A stretch of DNA of 15,259 nt from CAYJAD01 sp964371835 (lineage in GTDB: Bacteria; Desulfobacterota; Desulfovibrionia; Desulfovibrionales; Desulfovibrionaceae): positions 1 through 15,259 of the forward strand of contig CAYJOP010000046.1 of the NCBI GenBank assembly GCA_964371835.1. Reading direction: 5' to 3'. Below are positions 7,321 through 14,867 of this stretch, piece by piece (the stretch's first letter is position 1; each line of letters starts with the position of its first letter). The position numbers and the translations under genes were made by a program. The notes below the pieces were generated by a model. The model was not told the DNA's origin and searched no databases. It was given only the letters and a program-made list of their open reading frames with translations.

Positions 7321-8324
7321 TGTTTGAATTTGTAATCTTGCGCACATGGCTACCAGTGGTGGCTTTTGGCCTTGATATGTTCTTGGGTCATCGTCAAACT
7401 TGGTGGCGACATCCTGTTTGCTTTATAGGGGATTTATTAAGATTTATTGAGCCGTTGGCCAGAAATTTTGGGGCCAGTATACATAGTGTACGCACGGCTG
7501 GATTTTTGTGCGTGATTTTTATGGTGAGTGCTGTGGGTTTTGTGGTGTGGTTTTTTACAAACTTACCATATGTAGGCTGGATATTGACACTTTATTTTTC
7601 ATACAGTGGCCTTGCCACAAAGTCGTTGCTCACATTTTATAATGATGTTTTAGAAAAAGTAGAAGATGCTCCACTTGAGGAGGCACAACAAGCTGTGGCC
7701 CAACTGGTTAGCCGTGATACCACGGTGCTTGAGCGTGATGAATTGCGTAAAACCTTGGCTGATACATTTACAGAAAATTTTACAGATGCCGTTGTTGCGC
7801 CGCTTTTTTGGTTGTTAATTGGCGGCCCTGTGGGTTTGTGGATGTATAAAACCGTTAGCACCATGGACTCCATGTGGGGTTATAAAACAGAACCTTGGAC
7901 AGAACTTGGCTTTGCTGGTGCCAAGTGTGATGATATTTTAGCCTATATTCCTGCGCGTTTATCTGTGCCAATTTTACAGGCTGCCAACGAATATGAAAAT
8001 ATTGTGAAAAAAACTGGTGGTTCATGGCCTGGATGGGAGCTGATTTTTGATCAAGCCAGCGAGATGCCAAGCCCCAATTCTGGCTTACCTATGGCAAGTG
8101 CGGCGTGGCTTATGAATGCAAGGCTTGGAGGGCCTAGTGTGTACTTTGGTGAAGTGGTTGATAAACCGTGGCTTGGCCCAGCGGAGGAAGATTCCAAACC
8201 TTGGGATAAACAAAGGTTAAAGCACCTTCATACCATTATTCAGGTGGGCGCATATTCTGCTTTAATTTTGTTGTGTAGTATATTTTTTGGATGTTTTTGG
8301 TTGCTATTAATTATTTATGACTAA
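7320..8324 (+). CDS. cbiB: Adenosylcobinamide-phosphate synthase CbiB/CobD
   Basis: Integral membrane enzyme that attaches the aminopropanol (or related) arm to adenosylcobyric acid in cobamide synthesis. It has 334 residues, normal for the family. Motifs seen: HPVCFIGDLL (31-40), several hydrophobic segments (about 58-98, 155-175, 308-332), SRDTTVL (131-137), ENFTDAVVAPLFW (152-164), TMDSMWGY (181-188), KCDDILAYIPARL (202-214), and SPNSGLPMASAA (251-262). No other cobalamin gene and no cobalamin riboswitch is visible in the window. Its 3' end overlaps yigZ by eight bases. Naming is confused in the literature: CobD in one nomenclature is CbiB in the other. Confidence 0.92.
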   Translation: MFEFVILRTWLPVVAFGLDMFLGHRQTWWRHPVCFIGDLLRFIEPLARNFGASIHSVRTAGFLCVIFMVSAVGFVVWFFTNLPYVGWILTLYFSYSGLATKSLLTFYNDVLEKVEDAPLEEAQQAVAQLVSRDTTVLERDELRKTLADTFTENFTDAVVAPLFWLLIGGPVGLWMYKTVSTMDSMWGYKTEPWTELGFAGAKCDDILAYIPARLSVPILQAANEYENIVKKTGGSWPGWELIFDQASEMPSPNSGLPMASAAWLMNARLGGPSVYFGEVVDKPWLGPAEEDSKPWDKQRLKHLHTIIQVGAYSALILLCSIFFGCFWLLLIIYD

Positions 8325-8943
8325 GCGTTATTTAATTCCAGGTCTTGCAGCAGATGCCATGCATCGCACCGAAGGCAATATCAAGCGCAGTCTTTTTGTG
8401 TGCAGTATGGCGCATGCTGAAAATGTGGACAGTGCAAGGGCCTTTGTGGAACGAATAAAAAAAGAATACCCTGATGCCACACATAATTGCTGGGCTTTTG
8501 CAGCTGGACCACCTGCGGACAGTGCCAAGGTTGGCTTCTCTGATGATGGTGAGCCGCATGGTACTGCAGGTCGCCCCATGCTCACAGCTTTATTGCACAG
8601 CGGGGTGGGTGAGCTTGTTTGCGTGGTCACTCGTTATTATGGTGGGGTAAAGCTTGGCACTGGTGGGCTTGTGCGGGCTTATCAGGGTGCAGTTTTAGAT
8701 AATTTGGCAACACTGCCAACAGTTGAACGCATAGAACCAGTGTATTTAAATATTAAAATTCATTATACATATGTTGAAAAAATACGCCGACTTTTACCAA
8801 GTTTTGAAGCAAAAATAGTACAAGAAGAATTTTCAACACATGCGGAATTTAATATTTGCTTGCCAGAAGAAAGAGCACAAGAATTTATGCAAACCACTGT
8901 AAATACAACGGATGGAACTGCTGAAATAATAAAATTTCATTAA
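8317..8943 (+). CDS. yigZ: YigZ/IMPACT family protein (UPF0029)
   Basis: 208 residues, two domains. The N-terminal UPF0029/IMPACT domain has IKRSLFVCS (22-30), ATHNCWAF (54-61), FSDDGEPHGTAGRPML (74-89) and TRYYGGVKLGTGGLVRAYQG (105-124). The C-terminal part (about 140-208) fits the DUF1949 ferredoxin-like domain. The eukaryotic homologue IMPACT modulates the Gcn1/Gcn2 response; the bacterial role is not settled. The ATG lies inside the end of cbiB with no obvious ribosome binding site, so coupling to cbiB translation is likely. It is the last gene of the rightward operon. Confidence 0.93.
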   Translation: MTKRYLIPGLAADAMHRTEGNIKRSLFVCSMAHAENVDSARAFVERIKKEYPDATHNCWAFAAGPPADSAKVGFSDDGEPHGTAGRPMLTALLHSGVGELVCVVTRYYGGVKLGTGGLVRAYQGAVLDNLATLPTVERIEPVYLNIKIHYTYVEKIRRLLPSFEAKIVQEEFSTHAEFNICLPEERAQEFMQTTVNTTDGTAEIIKFH

Positions 8944-8957
8944 ATTAAAATTTTTTC

Positions 8958-9024
8958 TTTACAAGCATTAAAAAAGTAGTTAATAGTAATCATTCGCAAT
9001 AAGCGAGAACAATTTAAGGAGAAA
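8958..9024 (+). promoter_or_regulatory. Rubrerythrin leader: possible promoter with Fur-like operator and strong RBS
   Basis: A -35-like TTTACA (8958-8963) is followed at 18 bases by a weak -10 (AATAGT). Bases 8979-8997 match the classic 19-base Fur box GATAATGATAATCATTATC at 14 positions and would cover the -10. A small inverted repeat TCGC/GCGA follows at about 8994-9006. A strong AAGGAG lies just before the rbr ATG. Fur or PerR control of rubrerythrin is known in sulfate reducers; here it is an inference from one partial match. Confidence 0.35.
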
Positions 9025-9028
9025 CAAA

Positions 9029-9529
9029 ATGTCCAAGACTCATGATAATTTAATGGCTGCCTTTGCTGGCGAATCTCAAGCTAACCGTAAATACCGTGCA
9101 TTTGCTGACGTTGCCGATAAAGAAGGCCTACCAGCAGTTGCAAAACTTTTCCGTGCTGCAGCTGCAGCTGAGACCTTGCATGCCCACGCTCACTTGCGTC
9201 TTGCTGGTCACATTGGCACCACCGCTGAAAACTTAAAGTCAGCCATTGAAGGTGAAGATTATGAATTCACCACCATGTATCCTGAAATGATTAAAGATGC
9301 TGAAGCCGAAGGCAAAACAGCCGTTGCTAAGCACTTTGGTTATGTAAACGCTGTGGAAAAAGTTCACGCTGATTTATACAAAAAAGCTCTTGCTAATCCA
9401 GAAGGCGTTGCCGATGTTGACTACTATTTGTGTAAAGTATGTGGTTATACTCATGAAGGTGAATGTGACAAATGCCCCATCTGTAGTGCAGGTAAAGCTG
9501 CATTCTTTAATGCCAATGGCGCTTGCTAA
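9029..9529 (+). CDS. rbr: Rubrerythrin
   Basis: Cytoplasmic non-haem di-iron peroxidase that reduces H2O2 using electrons from rubredoxin-type carriers, a main oxidative-stress defence of anaerobes. 166 residues: a four-helix ferritin-like domain with ligand-bearing AFAGESQAN (11-19), AAAETLHA (45-52, E48 and H51), the MYPEM segment (83-87) and VEKVHADLY (109-117, E110 and H113), then a C-terminal rubredoxin-like knot with C135-x2-C138 and C149-x2-C152. C146 is an extra cysteine next to the knot. It is a single-gene unit with a strong AAGGAG site, its own leader and its own terminator. Codon choice (many GCT/GTT/CTT codons) suggests high expression. Confidence 0.96.
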   Translation: MSKTHDNLMAAFAGESQANRKYRAFADVADKEGLPAVAKLFRAAAAAETLHAHAHLRLAGHIGTTAENLKSAIEGEDYEFTTMYPEMIKDAEAEGKTAVAKHFGYVNAVEKVHADLYKKALANPEGVADVDYYLCKVCGYTHEGECDKCPICSAGKAAFFNANGAC

Positions 9530-9531
9530 TT

Positions 9532-9582
9532 AAAAAAACATTGAAACCCTTGTATTTGCAGGGGTTTCAATGTTTAAATTTT
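9532..9582. terminator. Bidirectional intrinsic terminator between rbr and the glycan locus
   Basis: A 14-bp perfect stem (9536-9549 with 9562-9575, core ACATTGAAACCC) encloses a 12-base loop. The minus-strand transcript runs into seven T residues, and the plus-strand transcript into the weaker TAAATTTT. It can end both rbr and the leftward glycan transcript. Confidence 0.85.
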
Positions 9583-9767
9583 GTCATCGAGCAAGATTCT
9601 TTTTCACATTGGGCCGTGTATGAGAAAAACTATGCTTGATTATATCAGTTTAATTAAAAAAATGCCTAGTTGCTCTGTAAACAAATCTGCTAAAAAATTC
9701 CTCATAACCAATGAACCTTAATGGCATAAGTTAGTAGTTAGCAATTTTATAAATTGATAATTAAAAT
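9583..9767. other. AT-rich spacer between convergent units
   Basis: About 185 bases with no gene I can support. A 33-codon frame at 9620-9721 lacks a ribosome binding site. A 7-bp AT palindrome (9749-9755 with 9765-9771) overlaps the end of the glycosyltransferase gene. Confidence 0.5.
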
Positions 9768-10745
9768 TTATGTGCGTATAATAATTGTTTTTTTCATGAT
9801 GCCGCCAATGATTTTTTTGATAATTTCTTGTGCTGTATTTAATTGCTTTGTGCGTTGGCTTTGAAATTTTGTTTCACCAAGCAGTTGGCGAGCTTTTTTT
9901 TCGGCTGCAATTTGTTTTTTTGTATATATTCTGTATATTTTTTTTGCAATTTCATTAGTTAGTTTTAGGCTATACATTTCAAAACCTGTGTCATAGACAG
10001 GGCCCCATATGTGTTTGAATCCTTGTGCATGTAAAAAAATTAGTGGTACATTGTTAACCTTAAATGTATTTTGCTCATAACTAAAGTGCGTGTCTAAAAT
10101 GTTCCAAGGGGCAAGGCCAGCACCATGATGCATTATAGCATGAACATTTTGAAATTTAGCACTAAAAAAATCCAGATATTTTTGATCAGCATAGCGATCG
10201 TCTTCTAAAATATCATAGCACCAATCAAGGCAAGACTTTCTGTACCATTCAAGGCATTTAATGCCATGTTCGTCATTTTTGAAACTTAACCAGCTGACAT
10301 TGTAAATTCCATATTTTTCAAGATATTTAATGTTTTGTGAAAAGCGATGTGGTGTAATAATTATTGAGGCATCTTTTGCTTCATCAAAAATAGACTTGGG
10401 TGAAGAAAAAAAGATCATGTCTGCATCAAGATATGTAATGGAATCAAGAGTATATTTTTGCAAAAGAAAATATGGTAAACATGGGGTAAGTGTAAAAAAA
10501 TATTCAACAATATTGCGAGTTTCCTTTATGGAAACTAGGTCTTTATCTTCCATTTCAAGTTCAGATAATGATATGAGCTTTACATTTGGATAATCAAGTT
10601 TTTGCATTGTTCTTTGGCATTGTTCTGTTAAACAAAGTACATAGACACATGCATCTGGGCAATGCATGAACAAACTCTCAAGCATCACAATGGCACGAGG
10701 CAAGTAATTGTGGTCAAAATATGTGCAAAAATTGTAAGAATTCAT
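9768..10745 (-). CDS. GT8-like glycosyltransferase, GT-A fold
   Basis: 325 residues. The start NFCTYFDHNYLPRAIVMLESL is typical of GT-A enzymes that bind nucleotide sugars. The metal-binding DxD is D107-A-D109 in ITYLDADMIFF, followed by SPKSIFDE, a common pattern in bacterial glycosyltransferases of the GT8-like and nucleotide-diphospho-sugar transferase group. Later HHGAGLAPWN and FLHAQGFKHIWG resemble acceptor-site segments of the group. The last 60 residues are Lys-rich and helical, possibly membrane-associated. It is the last gene of the leftward glycan transcript, starting five bases after the methyltransferase gene. The sugar donor cannot be told from sequence. Confidence 0.8.
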   Translation of the reverse strand: MNSYNFCTYFDHNYLPRAIVMLESLFMHCPDACVYVLCLTEQCQRTMQKLDYPNVKLISLSELEMEDKDLVSIKETRNIVEYFFTLTPCLPYFLLQKYTLDSITYLDADMIFFSSPKSIFDEAKDASIIITPHRFSQNIKYLEKYGIYNVSWLSFKNDEHGIKCLEWYRKSCLDWCYDILEDDRYADQKYLDFFSAKFQNVHAIMHHGAGLAPWNILDTHFSYEQNTFKVNNVPLIFLHAQGFKHIWGPVYDTGFEMYSLKLTNEIAKKIYRIYTKKQIAAEKKARQLLGETKFQSQRTKQLNTAQEIIKKIIGGIMKKTIIIRT

Positions 10746-10750
10746 ACTGA

Positions 10751-11473
10751 TTAATTTTTTCTCGCAAGTACAATATGGTCTAAAAATAAATCAACATTGG
10801 ATGGAAGAATTTTTTGTAACACCACTCCTAAAATATTAAAGGGGGCATTTAAGAAAAGTGTTAGCAAAATGTTGCGACTTTGAGTGGTTCTAAATCTTTC
10901 ACTAAGTTTATATATATACATATTCAAACATTGGAATACACAAGAAATATCGCTAGAGGTTTTTTTCATCTCAATTATTTCAAATCCTGCTTCTTCTAAA
11001 ATATGGCGTAAACCAAAGGAAGAATACCTTGCAAAATCATAAGGTTGCTCATGCTCATCCCATACAAAAGGTAGAGTCATAAGCACTAAGCTGTTTGGTT
11101 TTAATATGCGATACATTTCTTTAAGGTGTTGCTGTGGGTTGAAAACATGTTCTAACACTTCATTGCTCACAGCAGCGTCAAAGCTTGAATCTTCGAAGGG
11201 AAAAGTTTCACCATCGTAAAAAAAATCGGCTGCTTTTTGGCGATTCCGCTCTTGGTCATATTCTAGTCCAATATATTCAGAAACATTGGTATAGTAGCGC
11301 ACATAGTGCTTGTTGCCACAACCTATGTCTAGGCATTTACCATGTAAATTTGGAGCTAATAGTTTGATATTTTGCTGAAGTCCTTTGCGAGCAAAATAAA
11401 AAGGATTTATAAAGATACCTAAGAAATTAGGGTGAAAATCTTGTTCAGAAATAATTTTTTTTAATTTTTGCAT
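10751..11473 (-). CDS. Class I SAM-dependent methyltransferase
   Basis: 240 residues, Methyltransf_11 type. Motif I is CLDIGCGNKHY (47-57). The acidic ribose-binding residue is probably E71 in IGLEYD. FPFEDSSFDAAVSNEVLEHV (91-110) is the classic post-I/motif II region, and RILKPNSLVLMTLPF (122-136) is motif III. The C-terminal WDEHEQPYDFARYSSFGL resembles methyltransferases encoded in surface-glycan clusters. The ATG is preceded by AAGAGAT. It lies between a TIGR04325-type gene and a glycosyltransferase gene, so a glycan or lipid-linked intermediate is the likely acceptor, by inference. Confidence 0.85.
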   Translation of the reverse strand: MQKLKKIISEQDFHPNFLGIFINPFYFARKGLQQNIKLLAPNLHGKCLDIGCGNKHYVRYYTNVSEYIGLEYDQERNRQKAADFFYDGETFPFEDSSFDAAVSNEVLEHVFNPQQHLKEMYRILKPNSLVLMTLPFVWDEHEQPYDFARYSSFGLRHILEEAGFEIIEMKKTSSDISCVFQCLNMYIYKLSERFRTTQSRNILLTLFLNAPFNILGVVLQKILPSNVDLFLDHIVLARKN

Positions 11474-11489
11474 ACATATCTCTTTTACT

Positions 11490-12293
11490 TCATAATTTTT
11501 TAATTAAAAATGTATCCATGAATCCAGTAGGGCCTTTGTCCTGTGTCCAAGGCAATATATGGTACTCGCCTAAAAAAATTTTTAATAATGAATCCTTATT
11601 AAAAAACCAGCATGGATATGAGGCGGCATAGATTTCCTTAGGTGTGTATTGGATAGTTATTTTATCCTCCTCGTCATGGACTGGAGTTCTGCCGACATAA
11701 ATACTTTGGGCCTTATAATCATGTATTTTTATAAGTAGTTCGTGTGGGTTTGGAAGATACTGCAAAACACTGGAAAGAATGACACAATTTATGGGAGAAT
11801 GGGCAAAAGCCTCTTCCATGGTGTTGTGAAAATGTAAAATACTTGTACTAAATTCTGCCTTACCAAGAGCCACTAAATGATCTTGCTCTACAATATGCCA
11901 ACTAATTTGCGGTATAGTTGAAAGAATTTTGCGGTGTTGCATGTAGGTGCTTCCAAGGGCGCCACCAAAATCTAGTACATGCAAATGCCCATTTTGACTG
12001 GCAGCCACTTGAAATAGAGCCGCCAAAAGGTGCATATTGTATTCTTCATGGTGGAAGCACACAGAATCTCTTTCCCACAATGCTTCACCATCCCGAACCA
12101 TGCGCGCGGCTGTAACTATGTGGGGTACAATGTTTTTTTCATCATAGCCTGAAGATTTAGCGCAAGCTTCTTCAAAGCTTGCGTAGTTGCCAAGCCATTG
12201 CAGCTGTGAAAAATCTTTCCCGACAGACATTTTTTTTGCCAAATTCCAAAGCAAGGGTGGTGTCAGGTTTTTAAGAAATAGTTTAAAATTCAT
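11490..12293 (-). CDS. TIGR04325 family putative methyltransferase
   Basis: 267 residues. It shows the hallmarks I associate with TIGR04325 (LIC12133-type) proteins from O-antigen clusters: the degenerate SAM motif VLDFGGALGSTY (106-117), WHIVEQ (132-137), ILSSVLQYLPNPHELL (172-187), GRTPV (201-205), ITIQYTP (212-218) and ASYPCWFF (224-231). Members are predicted methyltransferases of unknown substrate. Its start overlaps the end of the aminotransferase gene by 11 bases, implying tight coupling. Action on the amino sugar made by FdtA/FdtB is possible but untested. Confidence 0.82.
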   Translation of the reverse strand: MNFKLFLKNLTPPLLWNLAKKMSVGKDFSQLQWLGNYASFEEACAKSSGYDEKNIVPHIVTAARMVRDGEALWERDSVCFHHEEYNMHLLAALFQVAASQNGHLHVLDFGGALGSTYMQHRKILSTIPQISWHIVEQDHLVALGKAEFSTSILHFHNTMEEAFAHSPINCVILSSVLQYLPNPHELLIKIHDYKAQSIYVGRTPVHDEEDKITIQYTPKEIYAASYPCWFFNKDSLLKIFLGEYHILPWTQDKGPTGFMDTFLIKKL

Positions 12294-13374
12294 AAGAGTT
12301 TACTACCTCTACCACGCGATTTACATCTGCGCTGCCAAGAACTGGACTTAAGGGTAGGCTTATGATTTCCGCATGAATTTGCTCAGTGATGGGATATTTT
12401 TGATTATTCCATTCTGCATAAGCTTGTTGCTGATGGGTAGCCTTGGGATAATGTATCAGGGATTGAACATTGTTTTCTAAAAGATAATTTTGAAATATAT
12501 CTCGATTTTTCACACGCACTGCAAAAACATGCCATACATGTTGATTTTCGTCATGAATTTTTGGAAGAATAACATTTTTATTCGCAATGTGTTGCATGTA
12601 GTGATTGGCAATTTCACGGCGGGATGCGTTGTCTATATCTAAATATTGTAATTTAACTTGTAGTATGGCTGCTTGTATTTCATCTAGGCGTGAGTTGACA
12701 CCTTTGTAAATATTTTCATATTTCTTGTGCGAACCATAGTTGGCAAGAGCTTTGAGTTTTGTATAAAAATCAGTGTCATTGGTAGTTATGGCCCCACCAT
12801 CACCAAGGCATCCAAGATTTTTACTAGGATAAAAACTAAAGCCACTGGCATGACCTAAATTTCCAACTCTTTTATTGTCATACATTGCACCATGAGCTTG
12901 GGCGCTGTCCTCAATGATTTTTAAATTATATTTTTCAGCCAACTCCCAAATTTGTTTCATGTTTACTGCTTGGCCATAAAGGTGCACAACCATGATTGCT
13001 TTGGTTTTGCTAGTTATTTTTTCTTCAATGAGGTTTGGATTGATATTATATGTGGTTAGGTCTGGTTCAACCAAAACAGGGGTGCAACCGTTTTGTGAAA
13101 CTGCTAAGATGGAGGCTATGTAAGTATTGGCTGGAACAATAATTTCATCACCAACGCCAAAGCCATAAGCCTGTATTATTAATGTTAGTGCATCAAGGCC
13201 GTTGGCAACTCCAAGGCAGTGCTTTACACCGCAATAGTTGGCAAAATTATTGCAAAAAACTTCATTTTCCTTGCCTTGTAGATACCAACCAGAATCTAAA
13301 ACATCTTTAATTTTTTTGTCAAATTCTTTGCGATAAGGAGCATTTAATTTTTTCAAATTAAGAAAATCAATCAT
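12283..13374 (-). CDS. fdtB: DegT/DnrJ/EryC1 sugar 3-aminotransferase, FdtB-like
   Basis: PLP fold-type I aminotransferase of 363 residues, probably converting a dTDP-3-keto-6-deoxyhexose to the 3-amino sugar with glutamate. Visible: GVANGLDALTLII (55-67), PANTYIAS (81-88), IIEDSAQAHGA (153-163, with the Asp that contacts the PLP ring nitrogen at D156), and the Schiff-base lysine K185 in FSFYPSKNLGCLGDGG. SRLDEIQAAIL (228-238) and HVWHVFAVR (near 281-289) are family motifs. It lies 18 bases after the 3,4-ketoisomerase gene, and this pairing is what points to FdtB (or QdtB) rather than a 4-aminotransferase. Confidence 0.88.
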   Translation of the reverse strand: MIDFLNLKKLNAPYRKEFDKKIKDVLDSGWYLQGKENEVFCNNFANYCGVKHCLGVANGLDALTLIIQAYGFGVGDEIIVPANTYIASILAVSQNGCTPVLVEPDLTTYNINPNLIEEKITSKTKAIMVVHLYGQAVNMKQIWELAEKYNLKIIEDSAQAHGAMYDNKRVGNLGHASGFSFYPSKNLGCLGDGGAITTNDTDFYTKLKALANYGSHKKYENIYKGVNSRLDEIQAAILQVKLQYLDIDNASRREIANHYMQHIANKNVILPKIHDENQHVWHVFAVRVKNRDIFQNYLLENNVQSLIHYPKATHQQQAYAEWNNQKYPITEQIHAEIISLPLSPVLGSADVNRVVEVVNSYEF

Positions 13375-13392
13375 GTTTTATCCTAAAAGTTG

Positions 13393-13794
13393 CTATACCT
13401 TTTTCACCCAATGTAAAAAATCTTCATAACTTCGAATATATTCATCTTCATTATAGATTTCGTTACATAAAACCATGAGCTTGCAACCATAAGAATAATC
13501 GTGCATTTCATTCCACACGTTTTTTCCTATGTATAAACCAACATCAGGACGATTAAGAAGAATTTCCTCACGTTTTGTACCATCATCTAAAATAAAACGG
13601 CAAGCACCGTCCATGGCCACAATAATTTGCTCGGTTGTTTTGTGAGCATGAAAACCACGAGCATGATCTGGGCTAGTGTCAAAAATATAAAAAACTCTTT
13701 TTATATCAAAAGGAATTTCCTTGTGAGCTTCAAGTGAAATAAGCCTTCCACGATGATCACCCAATGGATTAAAATTTAACAGTTTGTAATTCAT
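13393..13794 (-). CDS. fdtA: dTDP-sugar 3,4-ketoisomerase, FdtA/WxcM-like cupin
   Basis: Small cupin (133 residues) that moves the keto group of dTDP-4-keto-6-deoxyglucose from C4 to C3, the step before FdtB. Signatures: LGDHRGRLISLE (11-22), IPFDIKRVFYIFDT (27-40), catalytic histidines H49 and H51 in GFHAHK, and GLYIGKNVWNEM (86-97). FdtA gives the galacto product and QdtA the gluco product. From memory, the residues controlling this in QdtA are Tyr17 and Arg97, which fall on Arg15 and Asn95 here. Arg15 is FdtA-like and Asn95 is neither, so FdtA is favoured but not proven. AGGG lies six bases before the ATG. Confidence 0.87.
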   Translation of the reverse strand: MNYKLLNFNPLGDHRGRLISLEAHKEIPFDIKRVFYIFDTSPDHARGFHAHKTTEQIIVAMDGACRFILDDGTKREEILLNRPDVGLYIGKNVWNEMHDYSYGCKLMVLCNEIYNEDEYIRSYEDFLHWVKKV

Positions 13795-13875
13795 ATTTTC
13801 CCTAGTCTAGGTAGAGGTACCACAGTCAGTTGAAAACTGTGCTATTTAAAGTGCGTGCTGATTTATATCTACCTA
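13795..13875 (-). promoter_or_regulatory. Nested inverted repeats in the leader of fdtA
   Basis: An outer 8-bp perfect inverted repeat TAGGTAGA/TCTACCTA (13808-13815 with 13868-13875) encloses an inner 6-bp stem CACAGT/ACTGTG (13821-13826 with 13836-13841). The outer arm overlaps the stop codon of the upstream glycosyltransferase gene. No T tract follows on the minus strand, so it is not an ordinary terminator. An mRNA structure or protein-binding site is possible. Confidence 0.4.
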
Positions 13876-14832
13876 ACTTTGCAGTAGTTGTTTGCATTTT
13901 TTGGCAAATGATAATAAGTGTAATTTTCTTAAAATACTCTTAATTACGCTTTCGGAGGGTAATTTATAAGCTTTATTTTGTAAAGTAAGTATTTGCTCTC
14001 TCACAAAGATATGATTTAACCAACGAATATGTTTAGCTGGCAATGCCTTTTTTATGTCATTGTCTAGTAAGGGTATAGAACCTAGAGCATGCGTTCCATC
14101 GTCAGATTTTATATATGTTGTGTAAGAAATTTTAGGGCTTATGCCAACTCGCCCCAATTTGAAGTTATTATAATCAAAACGTATTGCCCAAGAGCTTATT
14201 TTGCCTTGCATTTGACGCTCAAGGATTTGTAAAAATAATTCTCCGCGTTTGACATAAGCTTCTTGTAATATCTTGCTTTGTGAAAAGTATTCATAGTCTT
14301 GCATGTCCCAGTCAACAAGCTCAAACCTATCACGCCAGCTTGCCCAGCCCCAACAGTTAAAGAGTGGAGTTGCATAAACATCATAAAGATAGTCTTTGGC
14401 AATGGGAAAAACTTCTTGGCGTAAGGAAAAAGCATCAATATGTCCCACAGATTTATATGAATTGTATCGCTCTAAACCTTCATTTAAGTACTCTAATGTG
14501 TGGGGGGAGCAAATAATATCATCCTCTATAACGATAAGACGCTCATGCTTGGCAAACATCTGCTTTAAACCATCAATGACAGAAGGTGCACAACCCATAT
14601 TATGCTCACGCTCAACCACCTGAACAGAAGCAAATCCTGTAGCTTTGTGAGCAAGGGAGCGCACAGCATCAGTTTTTATTTTTTCAGCATCATTTCGTGG
14701 CCCATCACAAAAAATAGTGAGATGACTTTCAATAGCACCAGTGTTTTCTGCAAGGGCTTGCAAAACTTGTTTTAAACAATCTGGCCTGTTAAAGGCAAAA
14801 AGCGCTATGGGGGCAAAATTTTGTTTGTACAT
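13873..14832 (-). CDS. Glycosyltransferase, GT2-like GT-A fold
   Basis: 319 residues. The start PIALFAFNRPDCLKQVLQAL is the usual first strand and helix of GT2-type or GT-A enzymes. LTIFCDGPRN (38-47) and EREHNMGCAPSVIDGL (74-89) follow the family pattern. The metal site is EDD in LIVIEDDIICSP (99-110). CWGWASWRDRF (160-170) is a motif common in bacterial O-antigen glycosyltransferases. It lies upstream of fdtA on the same strand with a 78-base gap, and 35 bases after the partial methyltransferase gene. The start has only a weak GAG upstream. Donor and acceptor cannot be told; the neighbouring 3-amino sugar is a candidate donor. Confidence 0.85.
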   Translation of the reverse strand: MYKQNFAPIALFAFNRPDCLKQVLQALAENTGAIESHLTIFCDGPRNDAEKIKTDAVRSLAHKATGFASVQVVEREHNMGCAPSVIDGLKQMFAKHERLIVIEDDIICSPHTLEYLNEGLERYNSYKSVGHIDAFSLRQEVFPIAKDYLYDVYATPLFNCWGWASWRDRFELVDWDMQDYEYFSQSKILQEAYVKRGELFLQILERQMQGKISSWAIRFDYNNFKLGRVGISPKISYTTYIKSDDGTHALGSIPLLDNDIKKALPAKHIRWLNHIFVREQILTLQNKAYKLPSESVIKSILRKLHLLSFAKKCKQLLQS

Positions 14833-14867
14833 AGAAATAAACTCAATTCTAAAAAAATGTCCTGCAA

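Noticed and set aside
7320..8324. Cobalamin riboswitch controlling cbiB
   Set aside because: cbiB starts on the stop codon of trmL with no leader, so there is no room for a riboswitch.
8920..8956. Terminator after yigZ
   Set aside because: The only stem, TGAAAT/ATTTCA, is AT-only, overlaps the stop codon and is separated from the T tract by about ten bases.
9620..9721. A 33-codon plus-strand frame in the rbr-glycosyltransferase spacer
   Set aside because: There is no ribosome binding site, no recognisable sequence, and it lies behind the rbr terminator.
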